The position numbers and the translations under genes were made by a program. From contig NZ_JAFBIX010000021.1 of assembly GCF_021531895.1 (NCBI RefSeq), forward strand, positions 1-56,954: a DNA stretch of 56,954 nt, read 5' to 3'. The notes beneath the pieces are model-generated. The model was not told where the DNA came from. It saw only the letters and a list, made by a program, of their open reading frames with translations, and made no database searches. The stretch comes from Faecalicatena contorta. Its GTDB lineage: Bacteria > Bacillota > Clostridia > Lachnospirales > Lachnospiraceae. Every line of letters begins with the position of its first letter. The first letter of the stretch is position 1. Positions 54,040 through 56,954 of this stretch are shown here, in pieces.

Positions 54040-55371
54040 ATGGCTAGAGTAGCGTTGGAAGACTGGAAGGAGCAGATCCGTGATCCAAAGATTGAATGTA
54101 TGAGCAGAGACGAAATGCGGGCTCTGCAAAGTGAGCGGTTGGTAAAGCAGGTAAAGAATGTATATGATAATGTGGCATTCTATCGGAAGAAAATGGATGA
54201 GATGGGGATTGAGCCTGGAGATATCAAAGGAATTGAAGATATTAATAAGCTCCCATTTACGACCAAGGAAGATCTGAGAGATAACTATCCGTTTGGGCTA
54301 CTTGCAGTTCCACAGGAGAAGATTGCCAGAGTGCAGGGAACATCTGGAACAACTGGTAAACTTACCTTGGCATCTTACACACAGAATGATGTAGATGTAT
54401 GGGGAGAATGTGTGGCAAGAGCACTTACTATGGCAGGCCTTACAGCTGCAGACCGTCTTCATATCTGTTATGGATATGGACTGTTTACCGGTGGTATGGG
54501 ACTGGATCTTGGTGCCCGTGCACTGGGCTGTATGTCAATTCCAATGTCATCTGGTAATACAAAACGTCAGCTGATGTGTATGGAAGACTTTGGTGCAACT
54601 GCATTCGCATGTACGCCTTCTTATGCATTATATCTGGCAGAAGCAGCTCAGGAGGCGGGAATCGTTGACCGTTTGCAGTTGAAGGCAGGTATTAATGGTG
54701 CAGAACCATGGACAGACGAGATGCGCTTGAAGATTGAAAGTGGTCTGAATGTTAATAGTTTCGATATCTATGGACTGTGTGAGATTACTGGACCAGGTGT
54801 CGCTATGGACTGTATCCATCATAAAGGACTCCATGTATACGAAGATTACTTCTATCCAGAAGTTTTGAATCCGGCAGATCAGACAGCATGTGCAGATGGA
54901 GAGACTGGAGAACTGGTATTTACGACTCTTGCGAAGGAAGGTATGCCACTTCTCAGATATAGGACCAAGGATCTGACCAGCATCGATCACAGTCCTTGCG
55001 AATGTGGAAGAACACTCCCAAGAATTCAGAAATTTACCGGACGTACCGATGATATGAAAGTTATCCGTGGTGTCAACGTATTCCCAACTCAGGTTGAGGC
55101 AGCACTTCTTTCTATCGGCGGCGGCGTAGCACCTCATTATATGATGATCGTGGATAGAGAGAATAATCTGGATGTACTTACTGTTATGGTAGAAGTGGAT
55201 GAAAAATACTTCTCAGATGAGATCCGCAAACTGGATGAACTGAAGAATAAAGTGGCAGCAGTTCTGAAACAGGCACTTGGAATTGCAGTAAGAGTTAAAC
55301 TTGTAGAGCCTAAGACTATCCAGAGAAGTGAAGGCAAGGCAAAACGTGTAATTGATAACAGAGAACTGTAA
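54040..55371 (+). CDS. paaK: Phenylacetate-CoA ligase family protein
   Basis: The 443-aa adenylate-forming enzyme joins aryl-acetates to CoA with ATP, or runs backwards to make ATP. Signature ARVQGTSGTTGKLTLASYT, then YGLCEITGPGVAMDC, and the C-terminal LRYRTKDLTSI with the lysine in QRSEGKAKRV. It follows iorB by 29 bases. IorAB makes the CoA thioester directly, so PaaK may convert it to acid plus ATP. Direction is not visible in the sequence. Confidence 0.92.
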   Translation: MARVALEDWKEQIRDPKIECMSRDEMRALQSERLVKQVKNVYDNVAFYRKKMDEMGIEPGDIKGIEDINKLPFTTKEDLRDNYPFGLLAVPQEKIARVQGTSGTTGKLTLASYTQNDVDVWGECVARALTMAGLTAADRLHICYGYGLFTGGMGLDLGARALGCMSIPMSSGNTKRQLMCMEDFGATAFACTPSYALYLAEAAQEAGIVDRLQLKAGINGAEPWTDEMRLKIESGLNVNSFDIYGLCEITGPGVAMDCIHHKGLHVYEDYFYPEVLNPADQTACADGETGELVFTTLAKEGMPLLRYRTKDLTSIDHSPCECGRTLPRIQKFTGRTDDMKVIRGVNVFPTQVEAALLSIGGGVAPHYMMIVDRENNLDVLTVMVEVDEKYFSDEIRKLDELKNKVAAVLKQALGIAVRVKLVEPKTIQRSEGKAKRVIDNREL

Positions 55372-55386
55372 AAGGAGGAGTATAGA

Positions 55387-55830
55387 ATGGGTATGAGTAA
55401 TACAATTCAGCAGTTGTCAGTATTTTTGGAAAACAGAGAAGGACGTCTGGATGAAGTGTTAAAAGTCCTGGCAGATAATGATGTCAATATTGTTGCACTA
55501 AGTCTGGCTGATACATCCGATTATGGAATGCTTCGTATGATCGTGTCAGATCCGAATAAGGGACGTGCAGCTTTGAAAGAAGAAGGAATTACAGCGATGT
55601 TAACGGATGTAGTTGCTCTTCGTGTTCCACATGCAACAGGATCTCTTAGCAAAGCAATGCATCAGATCGTAGATGGAGAAGTCAATGTTGAATACATGTA
55701 TGCATTTGCAAATGGAAGTGATGCTGCAGCGGTAGTAAAGAGTGATGATCCGGCAAGAGTTATTGATATTTTGAAGGGCAGTGGATTTGATGTATACAGT
55801 GCGGATGAAGCATATACCGCAAACCAATAA
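55387..55830 (+). CDS. Paired ACT-domain protein
   Basis: The 147-aa protein has two ACT domains (about 7-72 and 78-143). The first starts IQQLSVFLENREGRLDEVLK and the second VALRVPHATGSLSKAMHQI. ACT pairs usually bind amino acids. It follows paaK by 15 bases behind AAAGGAGGAG and is part of the iorAB-paaK operon, so it probably senses an aromatic amino acid or related ligand. It has no DNA-binding or enzyme domain. Confidence 0.9.
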   Translation: MGMSNTIQQLSVFLENREGRLDEVLKVLADNDVNIVALSLADTSDYGMLRMIVSDPNKGRAALKEEGITAMLTDVVALRVPHATGSLSKAMHQIVDGEVNVEYMYAFANGSDAAAVVKSDDPARVIDILKGSGFDVYSADEAYTANQ

Positions 55831-55853
55831 AAGAATCCAAAGGAAAAACTAGA

Positions 55854-56621
55854 ATGAGCATAGACAGAAAAAAAATAGCATTATCCATGCTCCGGAATTC
55901 ACAAGTTATATACGTCATCATGTCTCAATGTACACATCTGCCTTATGTGGCGTGTGACACTGAGACATATGATGACGAGATTTTCGTTTATTTTACCGAA
56001 AAAGAAGCGAAAGAAAAGGCTGGTCAACTGATAAAAGAAAAGAATCCGGTGCAGATTTTAAAAGTTGAGAATAAGAGCTTCTTGGTATTTTATACAAGTC
56101 TCTATTCAATGGGAGTGAATTGTCTGGTAGTGGGTGATGGTACCTCTCAACGAACCGCAGTACAATTAGATGAATTTATTCATAGACATTCGGTTGAGAA
56201 ACTGCCAAAGGGGCAGGTTCGTGTGGAAAATCCTGAATTTCATCTGACAGCAATTTATTTTGTACAGGAACTGCGCAAGCAACAGAATTCCGAACAGAAT
56301 GCAGAAATGACAAAAGAATTGAAAGAACTCAATGATGAGATGCTTGTGCATTTCAGGGAGGGACGATTTATTCTTGCAACACAAGAAGACAAAGGGATTC
56401 CAATCTTAAAACAGAAGGATGGCCAAGTATATCAGCCGCTATTTACGGATATACAGGAATTTCAAAAATTTAACCGAGAAAATAAGTTCAAGGCATTAGT
56501 GATTGATTCTGATAAAATCGTAAATGTCCTTTCAAAAGAGAGTGTTGGCGTTGTAGTCAATCCTTTCGGTGTGAATGTTCGATTTCAAATAGCGAGGAAA
56601 GATATGAAAAAGACCAGATAA
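55854..56621 (+). CDS. SseB-like hypothetical protein
   Basis: The 255-aa soluble protein has two alpha/beta parts. The second (about 165-250) shows PLFTDIQEFQKF and VVNPFGVNVRF, which resembles the SseB N-terminal domain family. The first part is unrecognised (YFTEKEAKEKAGQLIKE). No signal peptide. Function unknown. It follows the ACT gene by 23 bases. Its last codons are inside a terminator stem. Confidence 0.75.
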   Translation: MSIDRKKIALSMLRNSQVIYVIMSQCTHLPYVACDTETYDDEIFVYFTEKEAKEKAGQLIKEKNPVQILKVENKSFLVFYTSLYSMGVNCLVVGDGTSQRTAVQLDEFIHRHSVEKLPKGQVRVENPEFHLTAIYFVQELRKQQNSEQNAEMTKELKELNDEMLVHFREGRFILATQEDKGIPILKQKDGQVYQPLFTDIQEFQKFNRENKFKALVIDSDKIVNVLSKESVGVVVNPFGVNVRFQIARKDMKKTR

Positions 56622-56642
56622 CTTTAGTTATCTGGTCTTTTT
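56607..56642 (+). terminator. Terminator overlapping the end of the SseB-like gene
   Basis: AAAAAGACCAGATAACT (56607-56623) pairs with its complement (56626-56642) with a two-base TT gap, so the real loop is slightly wider. It ends in TTTTT and overlaps the stop codon at 56619-56621. Confidence 0.85.
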
Positions 56643-56736
56643 CATAATCTTCATTGCATGTATAGCTTTTAGATATCTAAATTAAAGTGCGAATTTGCAT
56701 ATATAAAAGGTACATTCAATATGTGATTAATTCAAA

Positions 56737-56934
56737 TTAAAGCTTCGTTACATTAACAGCCTGAGGACCTTTTGCGCCTTCGGTTATGTCGTATTCCACA
56801 GCTTGTCCTTCTTCAAGGGTCTTAAAACCTTCCATGTTTAAGCCGGAATAGTGAACAAAAACATCGTTGCCAGATTCATCAGAGATAAATCCATAACCCT
56901 TTTGGTTATTAAACCATTTCACTGTACCTTTCAT
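56737..56934 (-). CDS. Cold-shock protein, CspA family
   Basis: The 65-aa single-stranded nucleic-acid-binding protein has both RNP motifs (KGYGFI and DVFVHY) and the usual MKGTVKWFN start. GGAGG lies 7 bases before the ATG at 56934, while the ATG one codon earlier is only 4 bases away. It acts as an RNA chaperone in the cytoplasm. The promoter lies mostly outside the window. Confidence 0.95.
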   Translation of the reverse strand: MKGTVKWFNNQKGYGFISDESGNDVFVHYSGLNMEGFKTLEEGQAVEYDITEGAKGPQAVNVTKL

Positions 56935-56954
56935 CATTGCACCTCCATTTAATC

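Noticed and set aside
1-56954. Prophage, IS element, CRISPR array, rRNA or tRNA genes
   Set aside because: No integrase, transposase, cas gene, regular spacer repeat or tRNA-like cloverleaf was seen; all long frames are metabolic, envelope or information-processing genes.

Overview
The window looks like chromosomal core from a low-to-medium GC, spore-forming anaerobic Firmicute, most likely a gut Lachnospiraceae close to Dorea, Mediterraneibacter or [Ruminococcus]. The reasons are CotF-type coat proteins, PolC, zinc-type L31, GerMN and DUF4364 proteins, MurT/GatD, ferredoxin-linked aryl-pyruvate metabolism, strong AGGAGG ribosome sites, and the order rho-rpmE-DUF1385-prmC-prfA. The genus is an inference. 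I saw no prophage, IS transposase, CRISPR array, rRNA or tRNA.

Layout. 1-2,514: start of an unidentified gene, two small CotF-like coat genes behind a class-I amidotransferase (minus), and a divergent membrane dipeptidase. 2,515-6,800: argG (minus), a 41-codon ORF with its own promoter and terminator, then proB (frameshifted) and proA. This block lies between two direct copies of a 53-bp REP-like repeat. 6,839-11,789: arginine operon argC-GNAT-argJ-argB-argD with a putative ArgR site. argF and argH are not here. 11,846-18,214: a small transporter, then comEA, a two-component system, a GerMN lipoprotein and comEC. 18,307-23,293: FMN oxidase-like enzyme with an N-terminal cysteine cluster, holA, lepA, hemW. 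23,362-27,069 (minus): malic enzyme, a TIGR01212 radical SAM protein, DUF4364 and a two-gene chromate transporter. 27,253-31,856: rho, rpmE, DUF1385, prmC, prfA. 31,974-38,000: surface 5'-nucleotidase, DUF2156 protein, two class-I aminotransferases, a small exporter, and a 58-aa membrane protein (minus). 38,227-42,567: PfkB sugar kinase, murT-gatD, a divergent XRE regulator and 77-aa protein, and an anchored hypothetical protein. 42,659-50,910: ispG, polC, an EamA transporter, mnmM, and a convergent iron alcohol dehydrogenase. 51,044-56,934: flavin-binding protein, iorA-iorB-paaK-ACT, an SseB-like protein and a cold-shock protein (minus).

How the genes fit together. Glutamate flows to ornithine/arginine (argCJBD, argG) and to proline (proBA), but proB is broken in frame here. 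comEA and comEC would move DNA across the membrane, and a sensor-regulator-lipoprotein module sits between them. The iorAB-paaK-ACT set fits fermentation of aromatic amino acids to aryl-acetates. The points most worth checking are the proB frameshift, the 41-codon ORF with clustered proline codons upstream of it, the regulatory module inside the competence locus, and the Cys-rich FMN enzyme. No clearly new multi-gene system is proven by the sequence alone.
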